A DNA stretch of 64,000 nucleotides from Deferribacteres bacterium (GCA_020633655.1 JACKDF010000009.1:124001-188000), one strand, 5' to 3'. Positions 45,265-55,375 are shown, counted from the stretch's first letter. Made by a program: numbers and translations. Notes: a model not told the origin generated them from the sequence alone.

Positions 45265-46734
45265 TTATCTAAACCACATCCCGTAAACATCCGCATCTTT
45301 CAGCGAAAACCGCAAGCGTATTGGTTTGCCTGCCAGCGCTGAGAGATCGGATCCTTCCTTCCAAAAGACTCTGCGTTCGATTTCGTTGCCGATGATTTCC
45401 TGTGCTTTTTCCTGTTCAAATCCCGGAATTGGGTTGCCAGCCTCGTCGAGAATTTCAATGCGAATACCACCCGCTGCGGAGGTGGCAAAATTGAGATGCA
45501 GTGCAGTGCCTTCGAACTTAAACGGCCGGGTGATCATCTCGCCGCCCCGGTAGGGTGCGTGCAGGCTGGCAAAACCGTCCAGGCGCAGACTGTAGCGGTG
45601 CAGGTGGGCGCCTGGTTGGGCATAATCCTGGTTGACGTAGACGGACATTTCGTTTTCACCGGTTTGCACCACGTTCAACGCCGGATAGTTGGTGCGCGAT
45701 ACCCAGTTGTTCAGACCAATGCCGGGGCGAATGAAGGCTTCCATAAACGTGCGATCGTAGTCCGCGCCACCACGGGAAGTCATGAACATAGCGTCGGAGC
45801 AATCTTTGAAGTAATCTGCAATGACATTGAATTCTCTGGCTTGTGCTTCTGTTAAAATCTGGCGTTTGGGCATAAAACGGGCAGCAATGGCGACATAAAT
45901 GTGCGGTGCGCGGAAATAAGGATGCGTCTGATTGGTGTACAAGTGCTCCAACGGTGCGTCGCCAAATTGCATTTGCTGTGGTGCGCTCCAGTGGAGAAAA
46001 TCCGTCGAGGTCGTGCGACTGACCGTGCGAAATTTTTGTTCCCCTTGTTTGCGCCAGGTGCGGAAATACAAAACATAACACTGCTCTGCTGCCGACCAGA
46101 AGGACACGTTCTGCGAATCAAAGGCGCCGTCGGAAAAAACCGGCTGCTCCTGCCATTTCTTCCAGTGAATACCGTCAGGCGAGGTGTAAGCGATGAGCCC
46201 GCTCGATTGCGTGCCGCCGAGCGCTTTGAAGCGTTTATCCGGTTCGACACCCGGCCGGGTATCGCGAAAGGGGCTGAAGTTGTGGGTAACCGGCGCTGCA
46301 TGGGCGAGAATGATGTTGTTTGCTTTGGAGCCATCGTATTCAAAAAGACCAAGCGCTGGCTTCGTCCACCGGATGCCGTCCTTTGACTCGGCGTAGCATG
46401 TCACCTCGTCGGCACGACCATCTTGGCCCGCGGTGGGGATGCCACGGTAAAATGCCATGTATTTCGATCCATCCTTGATGATGGTGACATAGGCACAAAA
46501 TGCGCCCTCCCAGGGTTGGTCAAATGGGATGACCATGCCTTCGTCGCGCGGATTGTGCAATTGCAGCGACGCACCGCCCGTCAATTTTTCGATCAAAAAA
46601 TGATCAACAAACAATTCCCGTCGTGAACCGAGTTCGATGATTTCGTATTCTCCTGCATTTGCTGATGAAATCGCCGGGATACAAAATAAACCAGAGCAAA
46701 GCACGAACAGATAAAATTTGAACAGAGTTTTCAT
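45265..46734 (-). CDS. Secreted glycoside hydrolase-like protein (five-bladed propeller, GH32/43 type)
   Basis: The ATG at 46734 starts a signal peptide (MKTLFKFYLFVLCSGLFCIPAISSANA in split form). The mature protein begins with SRRELFVDHFLIEKL, then repeats of propeller blades such as PWEGAFCAYVTIIKDGSKYMAFYRG and GLIAYTSPDGIHWKKW. These resemble proteins of planctomycetes and related phyla annotated as glycosyl hydrolase family 32 N-terminal-like. A C-terminal beta-sandwich follows (GTALHLNFATSAAGGIRIEI). Catalytic carboxylates cannot be fixed by eye, so the sugar target is unknown. A REP palindrome abuts its stop. Confidence 0.75.
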   Translation of the reverse strand: MKTLFKFYLFVLCSGLFCIPAISSANAGEYEIIELGSRRELFVDHFLIEKLTGGASLQLHNPRDEGMVIPFDQPWEGAFCAYVTIIKDGSKYMAFYRGIPTAGQDGRADEVTCYAESKDGIRWTKPALGLFEYDGSKANNIILAHAAPVTHNFSPFRDTRPGVEPDKRFKALGGTQSSGLIAYTSPDGIHWKKWQEQPVFSDGAFDSQNVSFWSAAEQCYVLYFRTWRKQGEQKFRTVSRTTSTDFLHWSAPQQMQFGDAPLEHLYTNQTHPYFRAPHIYVAIAARFMPKRQILTEAQAREFNVIADYFKDCSDAMFMTSRGGADYDRTFMEAFIRPGIGLNNWVSRTNYPALNVVQTGENEMSVYVNQDYAQPGAHLHRYSLRLDGFASLHAPYRGGEMITRPFKFEGTALHLNFATSAAGGIRIEILDEAGNPIPGFEQEKAQEIIGNEIERRVFWKEGSDLSALAGKPIRLRFSLKDADVYGMWFR

Positions 46735-47268
46735 CTTTTTTCTACCGATTTTTATGATGGGATCAATTTCGGGCAAAAAGAATTACGTGGCTACGGTAAC
46801 GATTTTGCCATAAAGACGCAATGCTGGATTCTCCTCCGGGCAGTCATGCAAATTATTCGTCTTGCCTTTCTTTGCCTGGTGCTTTAATTTATAGCGTTGC
46901 ATTGCAAAAGGACCGCAAATAAACAATAGCGTACGGTGCAGAGGGACTGGGACTAGCGCATCCTGCATTAAACACCTTGGGTTATATCCATCCTTTATAC
47001 TGATTTTTCTCCCCATGAAACACAGCACTGCATGGCGTACTGACCATTACAAGCTCAGGAGGACAGTGGACATCCCCTGAACTCGCAAAAAGTGTTGGCT
47101 TCCATTATTCCTAACACGACCGTCTTTGCGAAGCTCGTGTTTAAATCGCTGAAAAAAATGAAAAGTTGACTTAGTCACAGGCAATCGGGCTACAAGGGCC
47201 TGGGCTACAAATTTTACCATGCAAAGATCAGTAACCTTCCTCTTGTGGGCGAAATCGAAGGAGCGTAG
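46735..47268. other. Divergent intergenic region
   Basis: These 534 bases separate the glycoside hydrolase-like gene (-) from the ATPase gene (+). I see no gene that I can support. The right half contains a repeated word (gggctacaag and gggctacaaatttt at about 47190-47215). Confidence 0.4.
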
Positions 47269-48786
47269 ATGAAAGCAGAATTGATACGTGATCTAAACAT
47301 CGGTGGACTGGCAGCGGAAAACGACAATTTTTTAAGCACTTATTTTCTTGAGACGAATATCTACCGGCGCGTTGCATTGGGGCACACAAAAATACTCATC
47401 GGCAATCGCGGCAGTGGGAAATCGGCGATATTCAAAATGCTTGCAAAGCACGAGCGCTCGAAAGGGAGTTTGGTGGAACAAATCATTCCCAGCGATTACC
47501 TGTATGACTTGTTGCAAAATTCCCGGCAATTCGATTCCAGTGCAGAATGGGCGCGTCTCAGTGCCTACAATACCGGTTGGAAATTCGTAATTCTCGTCAC
47601 TACCATGAAGCTGCTCACCCAAAATACCAACAAACACCGTTATAATCAGGATGCACTGGGAAGAGTCCGAACTTTTTTGCGGGAAAATTCCGATCTGCAA
47701 TTCTCCATGCCGATGGAAATATTTCTCAACACCCTCAAAAAATTTTCCAATATCTCACGAATCACTTTCAATGGCTTGCATTTTGAATCTGCTACACAAC
47801 AACTGGATAACCTGTACAAACTCGCCGATCTGCAAAAAGTTATTCCGGCAATTCAGGAGCTGACGAAAGAACGGCGGATTATTATTATGTTCGACGAGCT
47901 CGATCACGGTTGGGACGCCTCCGACGATGCGCGCCAGTTTATCGCCGGACTCTTCAAAGCCACGGTGCAGATCAATCAGCAATTTCCGAATATCGATGTG
48001 CTGGTGACGATACGGGAAGAAATTTATGAAAACATTCCGGAATTGTACGATGATTCACAGAAAATCCGCGACCTCATTGAATTTATCCGCTGGTCGCCAC
48101 AGGATCTTTTTCAGCTCATAGTGCAACGCATTCGTTATGCCATGGAAACGGTCCTCGATGTCAATACCAAAAAGATGAAACCGGAGACCCTCTGGCATTC
48201 TATTTTCGATGAACGAATGTCGGAGGACGGGGAGCGGACGTTTCGTTACATTATCGAGCGCACCCTGTATCGCCCGCGGGAAATCATCTTTTTTGTTAAC
48301 GAATGCTTGCGTGCACACACAAAGCACAACAAAATCGATGGCAAAACCATCAAACAGGTCGAGCGGCTTTATTCACGCTACCGCACTGACGATATCGCCT
48401 CAGAATTTAAGTACCAGTTTCCAGGGCTTAAACAGGTAATCGAAACGTTTCGTCTGGCAAATGCCTGTTGGACGCGCGAAGCTTTGGAAAACCACTGGCT
48501 CGAAATCGTCGATGGGGATAAAAAATGCCCCGAAGCACGGGACTGGCTCAACACCGACAGTACACCGTCAGATTTCATCGAAACGTTGTGGCGAGCGGGT
48601 GTTTTTCGTGCTTATATGAAATTGCAGGAAAATGGTGAGCTACTGTCCTGCTTTGTTGGCAGCCATGAGGAACCGTCATTAAACCTGGCGATTGTCGATC
48701 AGTTTGAGATGCATCCTATGTTCAGGTGCCATTTGGGGGTCAGATCCGTAAACACTATTCACGAATCAACCCACAACGAGCTGTGA
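47269..48786 (+). CDS. P-loop ATPase, Sll1717-like
   Basis: The 505-residue protein has Walker A GNRGSGKS at residues 45-52, preceded by TKILI, and Walker B IIIMFDELDHGWD at about 203-215. Sensor-like DVLVTIREEIYENI and an RWSPQDLFQLIVQRI segment follow, as in STAND/KAP-like ATPases of the Sll1717 family. The C-terminal 200 residues are helical (for example YRPREIIFFVNECLRAHTK). No transmembrane segment. Related proteins often lie in defence neighbourhoods, and the TIR-like/variable protein is 3 kb upstream, but no partner gene adjoins it. Role unknown. Confidence 0.75.
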   Translation: MKAELIRDLNIGGLAAENDNFLSTYFLETNIYRRVALGHTKILIGNRGSGKSAIFKMLAKHERSKGSLVEQIIPSDYLYDLLQNSRQFDSSAEWARLSAYNTGWKFVILVTTMKLLTQNTNKHRYNQDALGRVRTFLRENSDLQFSMPMEIFLNTLKKFSNISRITFNGLHFESATQQLDNLYKLADLQKVIPAIQELTKERRIIIMFDELDHGWDASDDARQFIAGLFKATVQINQQFPNIDVLVTIREEIYENIPELYDDSQKIRDLIEFIRWSPQDLFQLIVQRIRYAMETVLDVNTKKMKPETLWHSIFDERMSEDGERTFRYIIERTLYRPREIIFFVNECLRAHTKHNKIDGKTIKQVERLYSRYRTDDIASEFKYQFPGLKQVIETFRLANACWTREALENHWLEIVDGDKKCPEARDWLNTDSTPSDFIETLWRAGVFRAYMKLQENGELLSCFVGSHEEPSLNLAIVDQFEMHPMFRCHLGVRSVNTIHESTHNEL

Positions 48787-48860
48787 TCAAATAAGGCTAT
48801 TCAATTGATGAACACTCCGTTTAAGGAAAGGTCTTAAAGCCAAATAAAAGGAGTTATTAA

Positions 48861-48947
48861 AACGCCGAGTCGCCGAGAAGCAGAGTTACGCAGAGAAAAA
48901 ATTTTAAAAAAACTCTGCGAATCTCTGCGCCTTTGCGACTCGGCGTT
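48861..48947. repeat. 87-bp palindromic element after the ATPase gene
   Basis: Arms aacgccgagtcgc (48861-48873) and gcgactcggcgtt (48935-48947) match perfectly, and the inner gcagagttacgcagag pairs with ctctgcgaatctctgc with two mismatches. It can fold into a long cruciform and could end the ATPase transcript. Elements with CTCTGCG words are common dispersed repeats in environmental bacteria. Confidence 0.75.
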
Positions 48948-49114
48948 AGACTAGATTTTGTTTTTTTTGTTGGCCACAAATCAGGGTATAATTCATATCA
49001 TTCGTTTAACATACCCTTGATGAATTGTGTTATTGGCAGCGCCAGGATTCATTTTATGACTTCAAAGCTTGGCTGTCAAAAAATCCTGTAAAAGCAGTTG
49101 TAAGTTGCCTGATT

Positions 49115-50317
49115 TTAGTCCAGGAGTTCGTGCAATTTTGCAATAACTTTTTTTGTCATTTCCTCTTCTGTCAATTCTGCGATTTTATAATCTTCTGTGA
49201 GACCGATTGGCACCATGGAAGGATAAAATTCCTTATATTTATCCGGCCAGTATCCTTCCCAGCAATACAAACGCCCCGAAAACAGTGTAATAGTCGGAAT
49301 ACCCAAAGCTGCAGCAGCATGGGCGACGCCGGTGTTTGTCGTAATGACGACGTCCATAAAACTGAGTACGGCAATAAGGTCGGCGATGCTTTTACCCTTC
49401 GGCCACAAATTGTATGGCCCGCCGGGAAACAATTCTCCCTCCTGCTGATTCTGGAAAGCGCTCGCATAAAAGGCCGCATCGGGGAACTGCTCTTTAATTT
49501 CAGCAAAACTATTCGTCGATTGACTGCGACGCCGGTCAAAAGATGACCAGTTGATAAACACTTTTTTCTTTGCATAAGAGAAGAATGGCTGCCACTGTTT
49601 GCGGAATTCCAATGGCGGGGTGATGCTGATATTTAAATCGATTTCCCTCCAGTCGTTGATCTGCGCCAGATCACGCATTCGGTCCACATGCAGGCCGTAT
49701 TCGAGCACATAATCGTAGTGTAAAACCCGATCGATGTTGGGAAATTCGGGCAATATCTCTTGAATATATTCTTTCCCGTATAAAAGCGGGGCAAACTCCG
49801 AATTGGTGGAGATACCAAATTGATCACTCCAACCTCGAATGCGAAACCGGTTCGATAAGGCACGCATTAGTGGCAAAAGCAGGAGAAAATCACCCAGCCC
49901 GCGACGCAAGTTGGCGTTGAGCAGCAATACTTTTCCAGGCCGCAAATCATTGAAATCATTTTTAATGATAGTGGGCATGTTCTCCCGAAGTTCATCAAAT
50001 TGAAAGATGCGCAGATCAGGGGTGTTCTTTTTTGCATCCGTGAGCTGTTTGGCTAACTGGTAGCTGGCTATTGGTAAATGTTGCGGATCAGGAACCAGTT
50101 TTACGGCCACTTTTTGCGTCATATAGGGACACAGGCGCTCAAAAGTAAGTTCTGCCGTATCGGGCATGCTTCCTGTCGCAGCAGCCAGCATTGTTGGGTT
50201 GAGGGACATGCTAAACATAAATTGTTTATTCCGGATAAGTTCTATGAAATATTGTTCTTGTCTTTTATAAAATCGGATGTTTTTTGTGGTGAAATGAGAT
50301 TTTAACGGAGGTGTCAT
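49115..50317 (-). CDS. Glycosyltransferase family 9 (heptosyltransferase-like)
   Basis: The 400-residue protein has a GT9 core that starts about residue 125 at KVLLLNANLRRGLGDFLLLLPLMRAL. The nucleotide-sugar site is TTNTGVAHAAAALGIPT near residue 330. The ADP-heptose or other donor and the acceptor are unknown. The N-terminal 120 residues are an unusual extension, and the true start could be inside it (ATG about 50218). It is probably involved in lipopolysaccharide or glycan synthesis. Confidence 0.82.
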   Translation of the reverse strand: MTPPLKSHFTTKNIRFYKRQEQYFIELIRNKQFMFSMSLNPTMLAAATGSMPDTAELTFERLCPYMTQKVAVKLVPDPQHLPIASYQLAKQLTDAKKNTPDLRIFQFDELRENMPTIIKNDFNDLRPGKVLLLNANLRRGLGDFLLLLPLMRALSNRFRIRGWSDQFGISTNSEFAPLLYGKEYIQEILPEFPNIDRVLHYDYVLEYGLHVDRMRDLAQINDWREIDLNISITPPLEFRKQWQPFFSYAKKKVFINWSSFDRRRSQSTNSFAEIKEQFPDAAFYASAFQNQQEGELFPGGPYNLWPKGKSIADLIAVLSFMDVVITTNTGVAHAAAALGIPTITLFSGRLYCWEGYWPDKYKEFYPSMVPIGLTEDYKIAELTEEEMTKKVIAKLHELLD

Positions 50318-50328
50318 GATTGGTTGTG

Positions 50329-50400
50329 GTTGCAGGTTGAAAGTTGCAGGTTGAAGGTTGAAAGTTGCAGGTTGAAGGTTACAAGTTGCAGGTTTGCAGG
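50329..50400. repeat. Short tandem repeat (gttgcaggttgaa units)
   Basis: About five imperfect copies of gttgcaggttgaaag and variants lie just upstream of the glycosyltransferase start. Slippage could change spacing there. Confidence 0.75.
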
Positions 50401-50448
50401 GTGGGGCGTTGGTTGGGTGTAAAATGTGCCTGGAGTTTTACTATTGTT

Positions 50449-50477
50449 TAAAAAAAGGCGCCTGGATTGCAGGCGCC
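50449..50477 (-). terminator. Rho-independent terminator
   Basis: On the minus strand ggcgcctgcaatccaggcgcc is followed by a run of seven T. It lies 56 bases after the stop of the DUF3160 gene. Confidence 0.85.
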
Positions 50478-50532
50478 GAATAAGGATTGGAATGGGATGT
50501 ACAGGGAAGCCAATGAATTCGATCTGAAAAAC

Positions 50533-53103
50533 CTATTTCACCAGACTCATACGGCCTGACAGATTATGGTCAGCGATTTTTAGGTTGTAGAAATACACGC
50601 CTGTACTCGCAGCGGTGCCGTCCTGTTGCCGTCCATCCCATCGCGTAGTGAAATAGCCTGCAGGCATCGTTTCATCGATCAGGTGTGCTACGATTTGCCC
50701 CTGTATATTGAGCACAGTGAGCTGCACATGCTGATTGGCCAGTTGCTGGGGTACAGAGAACGAGATAAAAGTCGTTGGGTTAAACGGATTCGGGTAATTT
50801 TGCAATAAAACGAGAGATTGGGGAAGTGTGTTTTGCGTGTGATCTCCCTCCCGTGCTTGGGTAATCAGCATGCGAACATCACCACGCGAGTCGCCTTGCG
50901 CGTTCGCCAGATAGGCATTCGTCCAATCCGGGCGCATCGAGGGCGCTTCGGCGTAAATGGTGCTCCATTCTTCATCGGTAAGGCGATAGAAATTGGTGCT
51001 GGTATGCTCGTAGTAGCTCATTACCGGACCGATGTAAGCGGTTAACTCCCCAGCGCAATTTTCTGTGGTGATCACAGCCATATCTATTGGCCCAGTGCCA
51101 ACGTGTTTAACCCAACCGACAGGGGTACCAAATTCATCGGTCGGCGCTGTGTGCACATCGGCGACCACCATATCCTTTTTGAGTAATCCAGCTTCGCCAG
51201 TGTAATACAACTTAGTATACCAGCCTGTGAAAGAAGGCCCGCAGCCCACGTGCTGGTCATAAAGCACTTGTTTTAGAAAGGAAATTTCGTCATCACTCAA
51301 AGCCGTCTCCTCCAATTCTTTTTGTGCGATCGATGCCAGTTTTTCCATGTTCAGAATCAGATTTGTAAAATAGCTTGAAATTTGGATTTTCGCCCACTGA
51401 TCATCGTAATCTAAATTGTCGAAGAAGTTTTGTGCATCTTGTGCGTAAATTTTAATCGCTTCATAAAATGCAGGATACGGTTCGATGTAAGTTTGCGGAT
51501 AGGAGCAGGTTACGCCACCCGTGTAGGACTGCTTGGCGTAAAGTAAATTATCATGCCGTAGCTGTGCCCAGGAAGCGAGTTGTGTGTTCATTTTCTGTTG
51601 CCACCAGGCAGCGGTTTGCATAAATGCAGGAAAAATTGTGCGGTCATCCGGTGGATTGAGGGCACGAATGGCATTGAGCCAGCCGTTATAAAGCGAACTG
51701 CGCCAGAATTCCTCCCCGTAAGCATCGATGAGATAGCGCAGGCTGAGGAGATTTGCCGAATAATGGTAATCCTCCAGTTCCGGTTGCAAAAGCTGCAGGG
51801 CGGCGTCGTTGCCAAGGGCAAAAAGGGCATCCAGACTGGAGGGTAGCATTCGCTTGATTTTTGAATTCTGGAAAATGATTTTATCGAAAACCACATTTGC
51901 GAAAACATAGGAATCGATGATGAACCGTTGCCCTAAAAGCAGAAAAGCAGAAGCTGGCTCGATTTGTTCCGGTCCCATCGGCGACATGAGAACTTGCGAG
52001 AGAATTTTCTGTCCGGCGTAAGGCTTGGTTTTCAGTGTTTCCTGCAATGTGTTGACATTATTGGTATCCGCAAAAACAGCTGCATCGGCAAAACCACACT
52101 CGCTCATAAGTTCATCAAATTGCCATACGGTGACATTATCCGATTCACCGACGAAGTGGAGAATGATGTTCTCCATTTTTTGCAGATGTGCAATGCCTGT
52201 TGGGCTTTGGCTCAACTCATTGACGAGCGCTGCAAGCATCGTCTGGCGCTGGATGTCTTCCGGTTTCTGCTGTGGCTCAGAGGCAGCTTCTTTTGGCGCA
52301 GAAAGATAAATTTCCGTTCGTCCCAACCAGATCATCGCCTGAAAATATTGACCGAGTTGTTTTGTTTGGGTGTAATGACCGCGGATCGTGAATTGACTGA
52401 AATCGTATTTTCTGTCGGTGGAGGAGAATATATCGACGGATTTTAGATGCAGGGCAGCAATATCTGTTAACAAGCCATCGACCACTTGTTGATTTTCACT
52501 ATAATAGGGTGAGGCTGTTTCTCCCAGCAACTGCCGGGTCAAAGTGATATAAATATCAAGATCGTGCAGCGCATGCTGCATTGCAGGCGATATGCTGGTG
52601 CTGTACTTCGCATGCATTTGCGGCATACTGCTGGCGAAATGCACCATGAGCGCTTTTAATTCAGGAATGAGAATGTTCTCTTCCAGCGTGACGAGAATCG
52701 CATCGTACGACATATGCATCGCGTGCAAAATGGCGTCAGTGGAGACGAAAACCGGTAAATCGCTGTAGTAAATTTCCAGAAATGCCTCTGCAAAGGTTGA
52801 TGATTGCAGGCGTTGTGTGACCATGAAGCCATTTTTATAAAGCAGCTCTTTCTCGTAATTTGTCAGATGATAGTAATAATCGATGCTGTCCAGGTAAGCT
52901 GCGTCACTTGTTGGTGCAACGTGCTCATCAAAGACTCCGGCAGGGTAGGTGGTGAGCAGTTGCTCTGTGCTCATGTTTTTGCTTTCCTGCAACACACGTA
53001 TGTAATCATCGAGAGAAAAATCAGTTGTACTTTGTGCGGTAAGTGTGAAAGGAAGTAAAAGGAGCGCAATGAAAATGGCGAAGGTGGTTTTAGCAAACTT
53101 CAT
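50533..53103 (-). CDS. DUF3160 secreted protein with type IX-like sorting domain
   Basis: The 856-residue protein starts at an ATG after AGGAGATATACC, with signal peptide cleavage about TLTAQS. The mature part has the DUF3160 pattern (YKNGFMVTQRL, DLPVFVSTDAILHAMHMSYDAIL, QRFIIDSYVFANVVFDKI, PQTYIEPYPAFYEAI). The C-terminus from LVLLQNYPNPFNPTTFI to SGRMSLVK is the sorting domain. DUF3160 proteins are exported; no enzymatic function has been shown that I know of. A strong terminator follows. Confidence 0.85.
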   Translation of the reverse strand: MKFAKTTFAIFIALLLLPFTLTAQSTTDFSLDDYIRVLQESKNMSTEQLLTTYPAGVFDEHVAPTSDAAYLDSIDYYYHLTNYEKELLYKNGFMVTQRLQSSTFAEAFLEIYYSDLPVFVSTDAILHAMHMSYDAILVTLEENILIPELKALMVHFASSMPQMHAKYSTSISPAMQHALHDLDIYITLTRQLLGETASPYYSENQQVVDGLLTDIAALHLKSVDIFSSTDRKYDFSQFTIRGHYTQTKQLGQYFQAMIWLGRTEIYLSAPKEAASEPQQKPEDIQRQTMLAALVNELSQSPTGIAHLQKMENIILHFVGESDNVTVWQFDELMSECGFADAAVFADTNNVNTLQETLKTKPYAGQKILSQVLMSPMGPEQIEPASAFLLLGQRFIIDSYVFANVVFDKIIFQNSKIKRMLPSSLDALFALGNDAALQLLQPELEDYHYSANLLSLRYLIDAYGEEFWRSSLYNGWLNAIRALNPPDDRTIFPAFMQTAAWWQQKMNTQLASWAQLRHDNLLYAKQSYTGGVTCSYPQTYIEPYPAFYEAIKIYAQDAQNFFDNLDYDDQWAKIQISSYFTNLILNMEKLASIAQKELEETALSDDEISFLKQVLYDQHVGCGPSFTGWYTKLYYTGEAGLLKKDMVVADVHTAPTDEFGTPVGWVKHVGTGPIDMAVITTENCAGELTAYIGPVMSYYEHTSTNFYRLTDEEWSTIYAEAPSMRPDWTNAYLANAQGDSRGDVRMLITQAREGDHTQNTLPQSLVLLQNYPNPFNPTTFISFSVPQQLANQHVQLTVLNIQGQIVAHLIDETMPAGYFTTRWDGRQQDGTAASTGVYFYNLKIADHNLSGRMSLVK

Positions 53104-53340
53104 GGTATATCTCCTCGCTTTTTATTTGATTTTATGGTAATAAACAATCGGCAACTCTGGTGCCATAAAAAACTGTTCATCTTCCAACTGAAATCGTTGT
53201 TTTCGCCCCTGATTGGCTGCAAATTTTTGATAGGAAAGACAGGAAATTGAACACTATCCGCTGGTATTTTTTGATTTTTAATTCTCAGGAAAAATTCTAT
53301 CTTGCGTTGAATTGGAGGATGGTATAGCTCAATGCAAACA

Positions 53341-53481
53341 AGACTGTCGAAAAAGCGATAAGCCAGACGGTAAGCCTGCCTGTGCTGAGTAAAGTCGAAG
53401 TGTCAAAACGCCCGGTTCCACGCTCAAATTCGGGCCCTTCGGCAAGCTCAGTGACCGGATTTGCATGTTTTTCGACAGTCT
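53341..53481. repeat. 141-bp miniature inverted-repeat element
   Basis: Ends agactgtcgaaaaa (53341-53354) and tttttcgacagtct (53468-53481) form a perfect 14-bp terminal inverted repeat. Inside are the motif ctgagtaaagtcgaag and the matching cttcggcaagctcag. There is no ORF. It resembles a MITE or REP pair. Confidence 0.75.
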
Positions 53482-53647
53482 CAACAGGCTTTCCTTAGTT
53501 TCAGGCTTTTGGGTTTTAACGTTATGGGCAAATGCAAAAATTGTCAAGCTATCAGACCGAAGGTACGGAGCCGATCTTGTTTATTTTAAAAATTGAATAC
53601 AACCCCATTGTAGGGGCAATTTGTGCTATCAAACCGGGAGGTTTATT

Positions 53648-55375
53648 ATGAAAGTTGTCGTGGTATTTTTCATGCTATTTTTCTGCATCCAGGTGCTGGC
53701 GATAACAGCTGAAGAAACCGGAACATCATTCACAATATCATTTACCAAAAAACAGTCCGCACAGGCATTGGATGGCCGAATGGTGCTTCTGCTCTCGACA
53801 AATAACGAAAAAGAACCGCGTTTTCAAATTACAGACGGCGCAGAAACGCAACTGGCATTTGGCGTGGATGTCGAGAAGCTCAAACCCGGCGACAAAGCCC
53901 ACTTCGATGCGACAGTATTGGGGTACCCTATTCGCAGTCTAAAAGACGTTCCACCCGATGACTATTGGGTGCAGGGACTGCTGCACATCTACGAAACATT
54001 TCACCGCGCCGATGGTCATGTCGTAAAATTGCCCATGGACAGAGGGGAAGGGCAGCAGTGGAATGAAGCTCCCGGAAATTTGTACAGCACACCACAAAAG
54101 ATTACCATTACCCCGGGAAAAACGGATGTATTTCACGTTGTATTGGATCAAAAAATTCCCCCTATTGCGCCACCAAAGGACACGAAATATATTAAACATA
54201 TTAAAATGAAAAGTGATCTTTTAAGTGCATTTTGGGGACGTCCGATGGAGCTGGGTGCCTGTGTTTTACTTCCTGAAGGCTTTGATAAACATCCGGAAGC
54301 CCGTTATCCATTGATGATCACGCACGGCCATTTTCCCTATACATTTGGCGGATTTCGTGAGGAACCACCGGATCCCGCATTGGAGCCGGATTACAGTGCC
54401 CGGTTCGATATGCATGGCTACAACCGAATTCAACAGGAGTATGCCTACGAGTTTTATAAAGAGTGGACAGGCCCCGATTTTCCACGCTTCGTGATTATTG
54501 AAATACAGCACGCCAATCCTTATTACGACGACTCCTATGCCGTCAACTCAGAAAATCTCGGCCCATATGGTGATGCTATTACTTATGAATTAGTGCCGTA
54601 CATTGAAAAAAAATTCCATTGCGTTGGTGAACCGTGGTCACGTTTTCTCTATGGTGGCTCCACAGGAGGCTGGGAAGCCCTGGCAGCGCAGGTTTTTTAT
54701 CCCGACGAATACAACGGTTGTTTTGCTGCCTGCCCCGATCCCATCGATTTTCGTGCCTACACCGTGGTGAATATTTATGAAGATAAAAACGCCTATTTCC
54801 TCGACAGTGCCTTCAAGCGCACACCGCGCCCCGGCTCGCGAAATTACCTTGGTGAGGTGAACGCAACGCTGGAAGAAATGAACCTGCGGGAATTGGTATT
54901 GGGTACAAAAAGCCGATCCGGGCAACAATGGGATATCTGGGAAGCCGTTTATTCCCCTGTTGGCAAGGATGGTTATCCCAAACGCATCTGGAACAAGCTT
55001 ACTGGAGAAATTGACCACGAGGTTGCAAAATTCTGGAAGGAAAATTACGACCTTGGCTATATTTTGCAGCGGGATTGGACCTTTCTCGGACCGAAACTGC
55101 GTGGAAAAATACGCATTTACTGTGGTGATATGGACAATTATTATCTCAACAATGCGGTTTATCTGGTGGAAGAATTTCTCAAAAATACAAAAAATCCATT
55201 TTACGAGGGCGAGGTCGATTACGGAGACCGTGCGGAACATTGCTGGAATGGCGATCACACAAGACCAAACGGACTATCACGCCTGCGTTACCACCAGATG
55301 TACGTTGAAAAAATTCTCAAGCGAATTCAGGAATCTGCTCCCGAGGGTGCAGATTTAACCAGCTGGCGGTATTAA
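53648..55375 (+). CDS. Secreted esterase-like alpha/beta hydrolase
   Basis: The ATG at 53648 with GGGAGG upstream gives 575 residues and a signal peptide (VVVFFMLFFCIQVLA). The first 180 residues are a beta-rich region. The alpha/beta hydrolase part (residues 190-560) has the nucleophile elbow YGGSTGGWEAL and CGDMDNYYLNNA for the acid region. A late GDHTRPNG carries a possible catalytic His. It looks like an enterobactin esterase/EstA type (PF00756) protein. The substrate is unknown. It is monocistronic with a hairpin after it. Confidence 0.82.
   Translation: MKVVVVFFMLFFCIQVLAITAEETGTSFTISFTKKQSAQALDGRMVLLLSTNNEKEPRFQITDGAETQLAFGVDVEKLKPGDKAHFDATVLGYPIRSLKDVPPDDYWVQGLLHIYETFHRADGHVVKLPMDRGEGQQWNEAPGNLYSTPQKITITPGKTDVFHVVLDQKIPPIAPPKDTKYIKHIKMKSDLLSAFWGRPMELGACVLLPEGFDKHPEARYPLMITHGHFPYTFGGFREEPPDPALEPDYSARFDMHGYNRIQQEYAYEFYKEWTGPDFPRFVIIEIQHANPYYDDSYAVNSENLGPYGDAITYELVPYIEKKFHCVGEPWSRFLYGGSTGGWEALAAQVFYPDEYNGCFAACPDPIDFRAYTVVNIYEDKNAYFLDSAFKRTPRPGSRNYLGEVNATLEEMNLRELVLGTKSRSGQQWDIWEAVYSPVGKDGYPKRIWNKLTGEIDHEVAKFWKENYDLGYILQRDWTFLGPKLRGKIRIYCGDMDNYYLNNAVYLVEEFLKNTKNPFYEGEVDYGDRAEHCWNGDHTRPNGLSRLRYHQMYVEKILKRIQESAPEGADLTSWRY

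Noticed and set aside
46783..47028. 81-codon open frame on the minus strand
   Set aside because: No ribosome site, no coding character and no family; it lies in a divergent intergenic region.
53329..53547. 72-codon frame across the inverted-repeat element
   Set aside because: The sequence is made of the palindromic repeat and has no coding signals.
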